The notes under the pieces: generated by a model
Seen by the model: the letters and a program-made list of their open reading frames with translations, nothing else
Told to the model about the DNA's origin: nothing
Databases searched by the model: none
Made by a program: the position numbers and the translations under genes
From: a bacterium
GTDB lineage: Bacteria > Desulfobacterota > Binatia > Binatales > Binataceae
Assembly: GCA_014896235.1 (NCBI GenBank)
Contig: JADBKU010000034.1
Location: forward strand, 1 to 33,151
Direction: 5' to 3'
Length of the DNA stretch: 33,151 nucleotides
Part shown: positions 16,219-24,727 of the stretch, piece by piece
Layout: each line of letters opens with the position of its first letter
Numbering within the stretch: the first letter of the stretch is position 1

Positions 16219-17598
16219 ATGAAGACGATTCATCTCAACGCCTTCAACCAATGTTGCGCGGCGCTGCAGTCGTTCGGCCAGTTCCGCAACCCGCGCGATC
16301 GCACTTCGCAGGATTATAAGCGCCTGGGCCATTGGGTCGAACTGGCGCGGATGCTCGACGAGGCCGGCTTCAATTCGCTCTTTTTCGCCGACGTCCACGG
16401 CGTTTACGACATCTAAAAGGGCGGTGCGGAGACCGGCGTGCGCCACGCCGTACAGTTCCCCGGCAACGATCCGACGGTGCTCTTTCCGGCGCTCGCGATG
16501 GCGACGCGGCGGCTCGGCTTTATCGCCACCTACAGCACTACTTACTATCCCCCGTTTCATACCGCGAAATTGTTCTCGTCGCTCGATCACTTCACCGGCG
16601 GACGGGTCGGCTGGAATATAGTCACTTCATATCTCGAGAGCGCGGCGCGCAACGGGATGGGCGATCGCCTGCCTCACGACGAGCGCTACGAACGCGCCGA
16701 AGAATATATGGAGGTGGTGTATAAACTCTGGGAGGCGAGCTGGGACGACGGCGCGATGGTGCGCGACGCCGCGCGCGACATGCATATCGATCCCGCCCGC
16801 GTCCATCGGATCGATCACCGCGGACGCTATTATTCCGTAGCCGGCCCGCATATGTGCGAGCCTTCTCCGCAACGCACGCCCTTTCTGCTGCAGGCGGGAC
16901 AATCGGGCCGCGGCGTGCGTTTCGGCGCGCGCCACGGCGAGGCTATTTTTGTCGCCTACCCGAACGTCGAGGCGGCGCGTCCCCGCGTCGCCCGCATCCG
17001 CGCCGCCGCCGCGGCCGAAGGCCGGGATCCACGCAATCTCAAGTTGCTGGCCGGCCTTGCCGTGATCGTCGCTGAAACCGACGAAGAAGCTCGCGCGAAG
17101 GAAACTCGGCTTCGTTCGTACGCCAGCCCCGAAGGCGGTTTTGCGCTGTTCGGCGGATGGACCGGCATCGACCTTTCACGATTCAAGGACGACGATCGCC
17201 TTGACCAACTCAACTCCGAAGGCATCAAGGCGGCTGCGCGATGGTTCACCGCGGCCCATCCCGGCCGCATCGCAACGCTTGCCGACGCGCGAGAGGAGAT
17301 GAAACTTGCGAGTCTGATTCCGCTCGCCGTCGGCCGCCCCGAACGGGTCGCCGACGAGATCGAGCGATGGGCCGACGAGGCCGATATCGACGGCATCAAT
17401 CTCGTGCCGATTTATCAGCCCGGAAGCTTCACCGATTTTATCGAACTAGTCGTACCCGAATTGCGGCGCCGCGGCCGGCTTCCAGAGCCTGTCCGCGACC
17501 TTACACTGCGGGAAAATTTCTTCGGCGCGGGCCATGCGCGCCTCGCCGCGGACCATCCGGGATGGCGTCTCGCGGGCGTCCAGCCGCCGGTCAAATAG
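16219..17598 (+). pseudogene. DszA/NtaA-type LLM monooxygenase, interrupted by one in-frame TAA
   Basis: One frame of 460 codons, the normal size for the NtaA/SnaA/DszA group of FMN-reductase-dependent monooxygenases, broken at codon 66 (TAA, 16414-16416). Before the stop: NAFNQCCAALQSFGQFRNPRD and LFFADVHGVYDI. Directly after it, in frame, come KGGAETGVRHAVQFPGNDPT and GRVGWNIVTSYLESAARNGMG. Relatives have Tyr at the stop position, so TAT or TAC to TAA explains it. Everything else is intact. Restart at a downstream start would remove the first beta strand and flavin-site residues, so the product is probably non-functional unless this is a sequencing error. It follows the SDR gene closely. 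Confidence 0.88.
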
Positions 17599-17650
17599 CC
17601 GAGCGGGATACAGGCCCTTCGGATTCGATGGACATTTAGAGGCGAAAAAA

Positions 17651-17680
17651 AAGCGCGGCGGCCGTGCGGCCGCCGCGCTT
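17651..17680. terminator. Bidirectional rho-independent terminator
   Basis: AAGCGCGGCGGCC (17651-17663) pairs perfectly with 17668-17680 over the loop GTGC. On the minus strand the stem is followed by a T-run (complement of the A-run at 17645-17652). It lies between the convergent monooxygenase and D-aminoacylase-type genes. Confidence 0.88.
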
Positions 17681-17721
17681 TAACCGGCTGTTTTCGATTC
17701 ATTCGTCCGTGCGCCGCGTTC

Positions 17722-19401
17722 TCATTCGGCGGGCGTCGAACGCACCACTTCGCCAGGCAGCGCTCCGGTATGCTTGCCGTGCTCGAACAGGACGCTGCCG
17801 TTGACGATCGTGTACTCGATCCCCTCCGCCGGCATCACAAGCCGCCGCGCGCCGCCCGGCAAGTCATTCTGCATGCGCGCGCGCTTGCCCGAATCGACGG
17901 TGTTGTAATCGAATATCGTGATATCGGCCTTGAGCCCCGCTTTCAGCCGGCCGCGATCGCGGATTCCGAAAAAGTCCGCCGGTTCGGACGTGATGCGCTG
18001 GATCGCGCGCTCGAGCGAAATCGCTTCGCGCCGGCGCACCCAGTTGCCGAGCAGATAGGTGGCATAGCCGGCGTCGCACAGCATATCGACGTGCGCGCCG
18101 CCGTCCGACAGGCCGATCATCGTGCGAGGATCGTTGATCAGGCTGCGGATTCCCTCTTCGTGGTACTGCGCCATCGTGAACTGGATATTCAGATCGTCTT
18201 CGATCGCAAGGTCGAGGAAGGTATCCAGCGGATCCTCGCGCCGTTCCTCCGCGACCTCGCCGACGGTCTTGCGCTCGTACTTCTTGAGCGCGGGATTCGC
18301 CACTTCGAGAATTTCAACGCGATGCCACTTGCCGTTGAACAGATGCGGGCTTTGCAAATCCTTGCGAAACGCCGCGCGAAATTCCGGGTCGGCGTAAATC
18401 CGCTTCTGCTCTTCGACCGGCTGGTTGAAGGCGCGATTCCACGATTGCATGTCCGAGAACGTGAACGGATTGCGCAGATCGAGTTGCGCGACGAACGGCT
18501 TGCACAGCACTTGCGGCAATCCGCCGCGCCGGATCAGCGGCTCAAGCCGCGTCAGCGTTTCATTGGCGCGCTCCGGATTCTTGGGCGTCGTCGCCATCGC
18601 CAGCCAGGTCACCGGCCGGCCGCTTTCGGTCAGCAGCATGTCCAGCAATTCGTATTCGCTGTCGCTGACACGGCCGATTTTTTTCGTCAGCGCCACCTCG
18701 ATCGATCCTTTGCGCTGGCGCTTGAGCACGTTGGCGTACGCTTTGAGTTCGTCCTTGCTGGCGAGCCGGCAGGCCAGCGGCGTGCCCTGAAAACCGATAT
18801 GCTGCGCAAGCGTGGTGGTCGAAATCCCCATCGCGCCCGCCGCCATCGCCTCGTCGATCAGCGCGGCGATCTGTTGCGTCTCCGTTTCCGTCGCCGCGCG
18901 CTCCATCGACTCCTTGCCCATCACGAAATGGCGGAACGGCGTCAGCGGGGCGAGGAATCCGAGGTTGATTCCGGCGCGCCGCTTTTGCGCCGCATTCATG
19001 AATTCCGGAAAGGTCACCCAATCCCACGTCACGCCCTTGGCCAGCGATTCGTACGGTATCGCCTCGACGTTGGTCAGGTCCCACGCCGTGACCTCGCGGT
19101 TGTCGGGCTTGCACGGCGCCACGCCGACGCCGCAATTGCCCATCACCACCGTGGTGATTCCGTGCCACGACGTGCAACTCAGCATCGGGTCCCAGCAGAT
19201 CTGGGCGTCGTAATGGGTATGCGGATCGACGAAGCCCGGCGCGACAATCAATTCCGACGCGTCGATTTCGCGCTTGCCGCGTTCGCTCACCTTGCCGATT
19301 TCCGCGATTCGGCCGCCTTCCACCGCCACGTCCGCGCGAAAACGCGGCGTGCCGAGGCCGTCAACCACCGTGCCGTTTTTGATTACCAGGTCATATGCCA
19401 T
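17722..19401 (-). CDS. N-acyl-D-amino-acid deacylase family amidohydrolase
   Basis: A 559-residue metal-dependent hydrolase of the D-aminoacylase/amidohydrolase-3 type. The N-terminal beta sandwich opens with YDLVIKNGTVVDGLG. Metal ligands are in PHTHYD (His61, His63), followed by GNCGVG (89-94). The late catalytic Asp is in SDGGAH (Asp433). The C-terminal sandwich closes with DITIFDYNTV and TIVNGSVLFEHGKHTG. The ATG follows GGAGGAAG. In this family the name reflects similarity; many members act on other cyclic amides or are uncharacterised. Probably in the same transcription unit as the upstream amidohydrolase, although two hairpins lie between. Confidence 0.93.
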   Translation of the reverse strand: MAYDLVIKNGTVVDGLGTPRFRADVAVEGGRIAEIGKVSERGKREIDASELIVAPGFVDPHTHYDAQICWDPMLSCTSWHGITTVVMGNCGVGVAPCKPDNREVTAWDLTNVEAIPYESLAKGVTWDWVTFPEFMNAAQKRRAGINLGFLAPLTPFRHFVMGKESMERAATETETQQIAALIDEAMAAGAMGISTTTLAQHIGFQGTPLACRLASKDELKAYANVLKRQRKGSIEVALTKKIGRVSDSEYELLDMLLTESGRPVTWLAMATTPKNPERANETLTRLEPLIRRGGLPQVLCKPFVAQLDLRNPFTFSDMQSWNRAFNQPVEEQKRIYADPEFRAAFRKDLQSPHLFNGKWHRVEILEVANPALKKYERKTVGEVAEERREDPLDTFLDLAIEDDLNIQFTMAQYHEEGIRSLINDPRTMIGLSDGGAHVDMLCDAGYATYLLGNWVRRREAISLERAIQRITSEPADFFGIRDRGRLKAGLKADITIFDYNTVDSGKRARMQNDLPGGARRLVMPAEGIEYTIVNGSVLFEHGKHTGALPGEVVRSTPAE

Positions 19402-19436
19402 GGAACTTCCTCCGCCCGGGGCGCGCCCCGTTGCGC

Positions 19437-19481
19437 CGCCGCGCGATTTTCGGCGCGCGGCGCGATCCTCGCCGAGGATCG
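19437..19481. repeat. Two adjacent hairpins between amidohydrolase genes
   Basis: CGCCGCGCG (19437-19445) pairs with 19454-19462 over 8 nt. CGATCCTCG (19463-19471) pairs with CGAGGATCG (19473-19481) around a single central base. No T-run follows on the minus strand. They may be mRNA-processing or attenuation structures. Confidence 0.55.
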
Positions 19482-19486
19482 AATAC

Positions 19487-20638
19487 TCAGTTCAAATCTA
19501 TGCGATACAGTTCCGCCGCGTTGCGGCTGATTATCTTGTTCTTAACGTCGTCCGGCACGCCGCGGAAATCCTCTTCGATCACCTTCAGCGAATTGGGCCA
19601 GGTGGAGTCGGTATGCGGAAAGTCCGAGGCCCACATGAACCGATCCTCGCCGAAAAACTTGAACAGCATCGGCCCGATCGGGTCGTCCTGGAACGTCGCC
19701 CACATCTGGCGCCGCACATACTCGCTCGGCTTCATTTCCAGCGGCTCGCTCGACAGCGCGCCGAATTTCTCGAACGCGTGGTCGAGCCGGTACATGTAAT
19801 GCGCGATCCAGCCGGTGTCGTTCTCAGCCGAAACGATGCGCAATTGCGGAAAGCGCATCAGCACGCCGCCGAAAATGATGTCGGTCAGCGACTTCTGCAC
19901 CTCGTGGATCAGATTCATGTAGCCGCGCGCGAACGACGGATTGCGCGACTTGATCTTTTCGCGCGCCTCCTTCGCTTTCGGCGGCTTCTTCCCCGTCACC
20001 ACGTGCAGCGACAGCGGCATCCGCAGCTCCTGCGCCGCCTGCCAGAACGGATCGTAGTCCCGCAGATAGTAGGGCTTCTCGCGCGGCGGCGCGCCCCAGA
20101 TCATCGCGCCTTTCAGCCCGATCTTCGCCGCCCGCTCCAGTTCCCGCACGCCCTCGCTGATATCCTCTAGCGAGATCAGCGCGATCGGATGGAACCGCTT
20201 GCGGTCGTGCGACGCGAACTCCGCCACCCAGTCGTTGAAGACGCGGAAGCAGGCGCGCTGCAACTCCGCATCGTCCAGTCCAAACAGCGGCATCCCGAGC
20301 GTCGTGTAGAGCACCTCGGCGCGCACCCCGTCGATATCCTGATCCTTGATCCGTTCGACCGGATCCCATCCGCTCGGCCGCGCCGCCTCGTACCCATCCT
20401 GACGGTTGGCGCGCCCGAGGAATTCTTTCAGCTCCTTGCCGCTGCGCCCCGCCGCGAATCCGCCCGCGACCGGAAACGGCGAAATTCCCGGCGCGACGAA
20501 AAGAAAATCGCCCTTGCTTTCGCTGCGGATCACGCGCGGCGCGCGATCGCGGAATTTTTGATCGAGACGTTCAGTCCACAGGTCGGCCGGCTCCATCATA
20601 TGCGAGTCGGCCGAAATCACCGGATTTTCCGGCGCCAT
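19487..20638 (-). CDS. Amidohydrolase-2 family (ACMSD-like) metal hydrolase
   Basis: A 383-residue TIM-barrel protein. Evidence: SADSHMMEPADLW near the N-terminus (metal-binding His13), KRFHPIALISLED in the middle, LSLHVVTG (a metal His near 200) and FMWASDFPHTDSTWP (catalytic Asp339). This family includes decarboxylases and hydrolases of aromatic and ring-cleavage products. The ATG follows TTAGGAGGGA, a strong ribosome site, and TATAAA-like sequence about 50 bp upstream could be a -10 element. It is the first gene of the two-amidohydrolase unit. Substrate unknown. Confidence 0.92.
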   Translation of the reverse strand: MAPENPVISADSHMMEPADLWTERLDQKFRDRAPRVIRSESKGDFLFVAPGISPFPVAGGFAAGRSGKELKEFLGRANRQDGYEAARPSGWDPVERIKDQDIDGVRAEVLYTTLGMPLFGLDDAELQRACFRVFNDWVAEFASHDRKRFHPIALISLEDISEGVRELERAAKIGLKGAMIWGAPPREKPYYLRDYDPFWQAAQELRMPLSLHVVTGKKPPKAKEAREKIKSRNPSFARGYMNLIHEVQKSLTDIIFGGVLMRFPQLRIVSAENDTGWIAHYMYRLDHAFEKFGALSSEPLEMKPSEYVRRQMWATFQDDPIGPMLFKFFGEDRFMWASDFPHTDSTWPNSLKVIEEDFRGVPDDVKNKIISRNAAELYRIDLN

Positions 20639-20819
20639 CGGCAGTCCCTCCTAATGCTTTAGTGAAGGCTCGTTTATACTTCTCTATCGCAGGTCGCGCG
20701 CCAAAGGGCAAGGACGGCGGGTTTCGCGTTTCCAGCGAAAATCATACGAACTCGACACATTCACCGGGAATTTCGCCACGTTTCAGCTCCTTATCAACCG
20801 GGCAGGAATTCGCGGATGG

Positions 20820-20842
20820 ATGGCCGGGTCAAGCCCGGCCAT
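20820..20842. repeat. REP-like palindrome 1
   Basis: ATGGCCGGG-TCAAG-CCCGGCCAT: 9-bp perfect arms with a 5-nt loop. It is one of three related palindromes in the window with the core CGGGTCAAGCCCG. Confidence 0.7.
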
Positions 20843-21000
20843 AACGCTCAGACATGACGCTCGGATGAGTGATGCGCGACCATTACCGCGCAACCTCGCG
20901 CCGGAAACCCGGCTTCCAAGTAAGTCGCCGATTCGATACAACGCTCGCAACGCCGCCATGGAAGCGGGTCTCGAGGCTGACGGGAGGTAACGACAGCGCG

Positions 21001-21501
21001 ATGGGCAATCCTGACAGGCCGGATCAAAAAAATCGGCAGCGGGCGCGGATCGCGCGCGCCGCCTCCATCGCTATCGCATGCGCAATTTTCGCCGCCGCCC
21101 CTCCCGCGCGCGCGCAAGCCAGCCCCTCCCCCAGCGCCCAGGCAAGTCCCAAAGCCTCGGCCAAGGCCGCTCCCGCCAAAAAGGAAAAACAAAAAGAAAA
21201 GTCGGCCAAAAAGCGCCGCGTCATCGCGATTTCGGTCGAAAAAGGCGAAATCTATACCATCACCGGATTAAAAAAGGGCGCCGCCGTCCAAACCAAAACC
21301 GTCTCCAATCCCAACGCTCTGAGCGTCCAGCCTCAACCGTCGGGCGATCTCGTTCTGCTCGGGACCGAAGCGGGCCGATCCAAAATCGACGCTACTCTAG
21401 CCAACGGTGAGCAGGTCACCTACGACGTGACGATCAACGCGGCCACCCCGCCGATCAATTCGCTGCGGTCCGGAACCGCGCCCAAATCGATCACGCCCTA
21501 A
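21001..21501 (+). CDS. Secreted protein with pilus-secretin N-terminal-like domain
   Basis: About 166 residues from ATG 21001, the most plausible start because a signal peptide follows it (ARAASIAIACAIFAAAPPARA-QA); GGGAGGT lies 13 bases upstream. The frame is open further upstream, but that part is not protein-like. After the signal comes an Ala/Ser/Pro/Lys-rich linker (about 35-72). Then a beta domain of about 70 residues (VEKGEIYTITGLKKGAAVQTK; DLVLLGTEAGRSKIDATLANG) resembles the N-terminal domain of CpaC/RcpA-type pilus secretins. The secretin part is absent and no pilus genes are near. It would be periplasmic; its role is unknown. Confidence 0.7.
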   Translation: MGNPDRPDQKNRQRARIARAASIAIACAIFAAAPPARAQASPSPSAQASPKASAKAAPAKKEKQKEKSAKKRRVIAISVEKGEIYTITGLKKGAAVQTKTVSNPNALSVQPQPSGDLVLLGTEAGRSKIDATLANGEQVTYDVTINAATPPINSLRSGTAPKSITP

Positions 21502-21626
21502 GAAAGCTCCGACCAGCCTTTCAGTCATTCCGCACGTGGCGCGGCGGGAACCGCGCGCGCGTTGACGAGTTCCGTTTGTCGGCCACGCCGCGCATCGATC
21601 GATTTGGCGAGTTCCTCCTGTCAGTC

Positions 21627-21684
21627 ATGCCCGGGCTTGACCCGGGCATCCATCGATTTGGATTCGCGGGTCAGGCCCGCGAAT
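21627..21684. repeat. REP-like palindrome pair (2 and 3), opposite orientation
   Basis: ATGCCCGGG-CTTGA-CCCGGGCAT (21627-21649) and ATTCGCGGG-TCAGG-CCCGCGAAT (21662-21684) have 9-bp perfect arms and are separated by 12 bases. The loops show they lie in opposite orientation. The arrangement resembles bacterial interspersed mosaic elements. They lie between the convergent secretin-domain gene and mntP. Confidence 0.7.
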
Positions 21685-21701
21685 GACGCGGCGGTCGCTC
21701 G

Positions 21702-22316
21702 TCAGCGCAGGCGCTCGACAGCAAACGCGAGCGCCAGCGCGATCAAGATTGCGCCCGCCGCCCGCTCCGCACCGCGCTTGTATCGTTCGCCCAGCCGCCC
21801 GCCGAATTTCAGCCCGACCAGCGTGAAACTGGTCGTCGTTCCGCACAGCATGATCAGCAGCGGCGCGAGCGGAATTTTCGCGGCCGGCAGCGCCGCGCCG
21901 ACGCCGAGCGAATCCAGGCTGATCGACAGCGACGTCATGATCAGGCCGAATCCTCGCGTCGCCTCGAAATTCGGCTCCGGCTCGTCGCGCATGGACTCCC
22001 GCATCAAGATCGCGCCCACCACGACCAGCAGCGCGATTCCCGCGTACGAACCGATTTCGCCGAGCAATCTGCCGGCGCCCACGCCAAGCTGGTAACCGAT
22101 CACCTGCATCATTATTTCGGAGCCTGCGAACGACAGCCCCAGCCTGATGCTTGCCTCGCGCGACACCTGCGCGATTCCGACGCCAACCGAAATCGCAAGC
22201 ACGTCCAGCCCGACAGCCAGGGCGACCGCGAAAGTTTTGCCCAGAGTGATCAGATCATGATGAATGCCCAAGATTCTTGTCCCGCATCCCGCCGCGACGA
22301 ACTCGGCCTGCACCAC
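21702..22316 (-). CDS. mntP: MntP-family manganese efflux pump
   Basis: A 204-residue membrane protein with six predicted helices in two repeats. The repeat-defining Asp motifs are AVGLDVLAISVGVG (about 34-47) and SLSISLDSLGVGAAL (about 129-143), as in MntP exporters. Helix-rich segments at about 72-103 and 148-200 complete the fold. It would export Mn(II) across the inner membrane. The start is uncertain: the ATG at 22316 adds about 25 residues before the first helix, and a TTG nearer the helix is possible. No yybP-ykoY-type riboswitch was recognised upstream, but I cannot fold the region. Confidence 0.85.
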   Translation of the reverse strand: MVQAEFVAAGCGTRILGIHHDLITLGKTFAVALAVGLDVLAISVGVGIAQVSREASIRLGLSFAGSEIMMQVIGYQLGVGAGRLLGEIGSYAGIALLVVVGAILMRESMRDEPEPNFEATRGFGLIMTSLSISLDSLGVGAALPAAKIPLAPLLIMLCGTTTSFTLVGLKFGGRLGERYKRGAERAAGAILIALALAFAVERLR

Positions 22317-22710
22317 ATTGCCCGACGATTTACAAAGAGTCGAATGTCGCTTGGTCCCGCCGAATGGCAGAGTCGGTCTATTCGTCTTCAGCTCCGCGAA
22401 GTCGAATAGTCAATCCGGCGAGACCCGCAGCCGAGCCGCAGTGTCAGCCCGTGGCGCTCCGTCGCCTGAACCGCCGCCGGCCGCACGCCGCAGCTTAACC
22501 CGTTTATTCCTGGCAGGCGCTTCGGCTCCAGTCGTTCAGCATTGTTTCGGTGAGCAGCGTGTGCGAGCGACAGTGCTCATCCTCGAGCCACCTGGAGCGA
22601 CTTCGGATCGGACAATTCCATCCTGCCGCACTTGGCCTTCCGCTTGTGTGAGGTTGCATCCGAAATTTCGAGTCGTCGGCACATCTCCTCCGAAGGTCAT
22701 GGGCGTAAGA
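22317..22710. other. Intergenic region, nothing recognised
   Basis: A 394-bp stretch between mntP and the end of the restriction-enzyme gene. Several short frames exist on both strands but none resembles a known protein. It may be the junction of an inserted restriction-modification island. Confidence 0.4.
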
Positions 22711-23316
22711 TCATAAACCCAAGATTGTGGCGACGAATCGAGTCCGCGCGTAAAATGCGCGGCTTTTGCTACCATGTCCCGGCCCCTTTGTTCGTGGTTG
22801 GACAAGCACGCCCATCGCCCCGGTCAGCGCGTCGAAGCCTTTTGTTGCGATTGTCGCTCGGACGAGTTCGTAATCCGCTTTGACCTGATTTAGGATCTTC
22901 GGATCATCGAGATTAAACGTTGAGACACGCGCCAGCAGACTTCGCTCATCCTTTTGCGATTCAAAGACTCGCGCGCACACAACCGCCTTTCTTAACTTAC
23001 TGAACAGGTGGCTTTGTTCAAACGGGGTCTGTAACACGTTGTAGGCGTCGATCATCGTGATCGCCATCGTCTCCTTCACTTGCAAATCGCCCCTGGAGTT
23101 TCGTTTCAGAGGAACGATCTTCAGTTCCCATGATCCGAAGTTCGGCGATTGAGCAGAGTTGATGGGCAGCCCCAGATAGCGCTCCAGAACATGACCCGCC
23201 CAGCCTTTATTCTTCTTGTCGCCTCGCCAAACAGTTACCTGATACTTACCTGCCAGTTCTCGGAGGTCATGGCCTTCGAGTTTCCGAAGCTTCGCAACTG
23301 CCTGATCGCGTTCCAT
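22711..23316 (-). CDS. MutH/Sau3AI-like type II restriction endonuclease
   Basis: A 201-residue nuclease. The core KGWAGHVLERYLGLPINS...WELKIVPLK matches the MutH/Sau3AI PD-(D/E)xK group: Glu45 in the first helix, and ExK as Glu64-x-Lys66. The position where the family has an Asp (SPDF-type) reads Asn59 (SPNF, codon AAC), and the spacing to ELK is short, so catalytic competence needs checking. Downstream conserved-looking segments are KETMAITMID and VQPRTKGPGHGSKSRAFYARTRF. The gene starts 8 bp after the methyltransferase stop on the same strand, so the pair forms a restriction-modification operon. The recognition sequence is unknown. Confidence 0.85.
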   Translation of the reverse strand: MERDQAVAKLRKLEGHDLRELAGKYQVTVWRGDKKNKGWAGHVLERYLGLPINSAQSPNFGSWELKIVPLKRNSRGDLQVKETMAITMIDAYNVLQTPFEQSHLFSKLRKAVVCARVFESQKDERSLLARVSTFNLDDPKILNQVKADYELVRATIATKGFDALTGAMGVLVQPRTKGPGHGSKSRAFYARTRFVATILGL

Positions 23317-23324
23317 ATCGGCAA

Positions 23325-24356
23325 TCAGAGAAGCGACGCGGATGTCTTTGATTTTTGCGCAAACATGTCTTGAGATTCTTGGAGTTCTGCTGCAACCCTA
23401 GCCACCGATAACGCGATATGATTTTCATCGGTTTCGATGCCTACGCAGTGTCTCCCATTACGAATTGCAGCAATCGCAGTGGTGCCCCCACCGATAAAGG
23501 GATCCAGCACAACGTCGCCTTTGTTCGTTGAGGCGAGCAGACAGCGCTCGACGAGAGCGACGGGCTTCTGGGTCGGGTGCTTGCCGTACGATTTCTCATC
23601 GGCGCCCGGCGCGGCGATCGTCCAAACGGTTTTCATCTGCTTGCCGCGGTTGATCTGGCGCATGAGGTCGTAATTGAAGCAGTGCTTGCTCGTCTCGTTT
23701 TTGGCCGCCCAGAGGACGGTCTCGGTCGAGTGGGTGAAGTAGCGACAGGAGAGGTTTGGCGGCGGGTTGGGTTTTTCCCAAGTGATGTCGTTGAGAATCT
23801 TGAAGCCAAGCTGCTGCATCGCATAGCCGATGGAGAAGATGACGTGTAGTGTGCCGCTGACCCAGATGGTGCCGTTGGGCTTGAGCACGCGTTGGCAGCG
23901 GCGGAGCCATTCAAGGTTGAACTCGTGATTAAGTTCGGGTCCGCGCGACTTGTCCCAAGCGCCCTTGTCCACCTTAACCATCTTGCCGGCGTGGCAGGTG
24001 ATGCCTCCGTTGGAGAGGAAATAAGGTGGATCGGCAAAGATGCAGTCGAAGCGGCCGTCGGGATATTTCGCGGCAATGGCGTCGAGGAGTTCGAGGCAGT
24101 TGCCGTGGTAGATCCACACGCCGCGGGTATCGTCACGGTAGGCGAGACGCGGAGGCGAGGGCGCGGCAGACTCCGATTGCTCGGGTGACGGGACGTCGTC
24201 CGTTGGTTGGATGGTGCCATCTTCGCGAACAACGAAGGACGCCGTAACAACCGGCAAAGCGTCTATATCGTCAAATCGAACCTCGCTCTCAGTGGCTGGA
24301 GTCGGTGTCGAGTGTAGACCACGCTGCTTTTGCTGTTTGAGTTTCTTCGCCATCAC
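23325..24356 (-). CDS. Type II DNA methyltransferase (beta class, DPPY)
   Basis: A 343-residue SAM-dependent DNA methylase. Motif IV DPPY (109-112) comes before motif I DPFIGGGTT (285-293), the beta-class order, with HPTQKP (260-265). DPPY favours N6-adenine, but N4-cytosine cannot be excluded. Residues 1-70 are an atypical extension: a basic start (MMAKKLKQQKQRG) followed by a Ser/Pro/Glu-rich region. It would protect host DNA from the nuclease encoded 8 bp downstream. The sequence just upstream, minus strand near 24395-24405, is AT-rich (TATAAATATA) and is probably promoter. No controller-protein gene is present. Confidence 0.93.
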   Translation of the reverse strand: MMAKKLKQQKQRGLHSTPTPATESEVRFDDIDALPVVTASFVVREDGTIQPTDDVPSPEQSESAAPSPPRLAYRDDTRGVWIYHGNCLELLDAIAAKYPDGRFDCIFADPPYFLSNGGITCHAGKMVKVDKGAWDKSRGPELNHEFNLEWLRRCQRVLKPNGTIWVSGTLHVIFSIGYAMQQLGFKILNDITWEKPNPPPNLSCRYFTHSTETVLWAAKNETSKHCFNYDLMRQINRGKQMKTVWTIAAPGADEKSYGKHPTQKPVALVERCLLASTNKGDVVLDPFIGGGTTAIAAIRNGRHCVGIETDENHIALSVARVAAELQESQDMFAQKSKTSASLL

Positions 24357-24727
24357 ACGATCACTTCGTCAGACTAAAGCGGAGGTCAAGGTATATTTAT
24401 AGCCTGGAACATCTTGTTGCGACGAGCGCTTCGGCTCAGGACAAAAACTCGGCCGCTTTCAGTGGGCGTTGGCGCATAATCGGCGGGCGTCTGAGCTGTA
24501 GGTCTCATGATAACCCGAACCTTCACAATCGGAACGAGCTGCGCGCTTCATCACGCAGTTCAAACGGAATTTTCGACTCATATCTTGACAGATACGGACC
24601 ATTCGCCTCCGTGAGCGGTTCCATACTCGTGCCAATTGAAGAGGAACCGGTCGAAATCGCTTGATTTCTTTGCAGTCGCACCTCGAATTAAAATCGGCGA
24701 CGTGCGGAATCCGAATCCGCGCTTCTC
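24357..24727. other. Intergenic region upstream of the methyltransferase
   Basis: A 371-bp stretch. The part next to the methyltransferase gene (24370-24410) is AT-rich and promoter-like on the minus strand. The rest holds no recognisable gene, and the esterase gene ends at its right side. Confidence 0.4.

Noticed and set aside
6248..16416. Genetic-code change with TAA read as an amino acid
   Set aside because: TAA ends other intact genes here (for example the IpdA-like and thiolase genes), and the two interrupted codons would need different amino acids.
17770..19530. A 586-codon open frame on the plus strand opposite the D-aminoacylase-type gene
   Set aside because: It is a GC-rich antisense shadow. 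The minus-strand protein has full amidohydrolase motifs, a ribosome site and a terminator.
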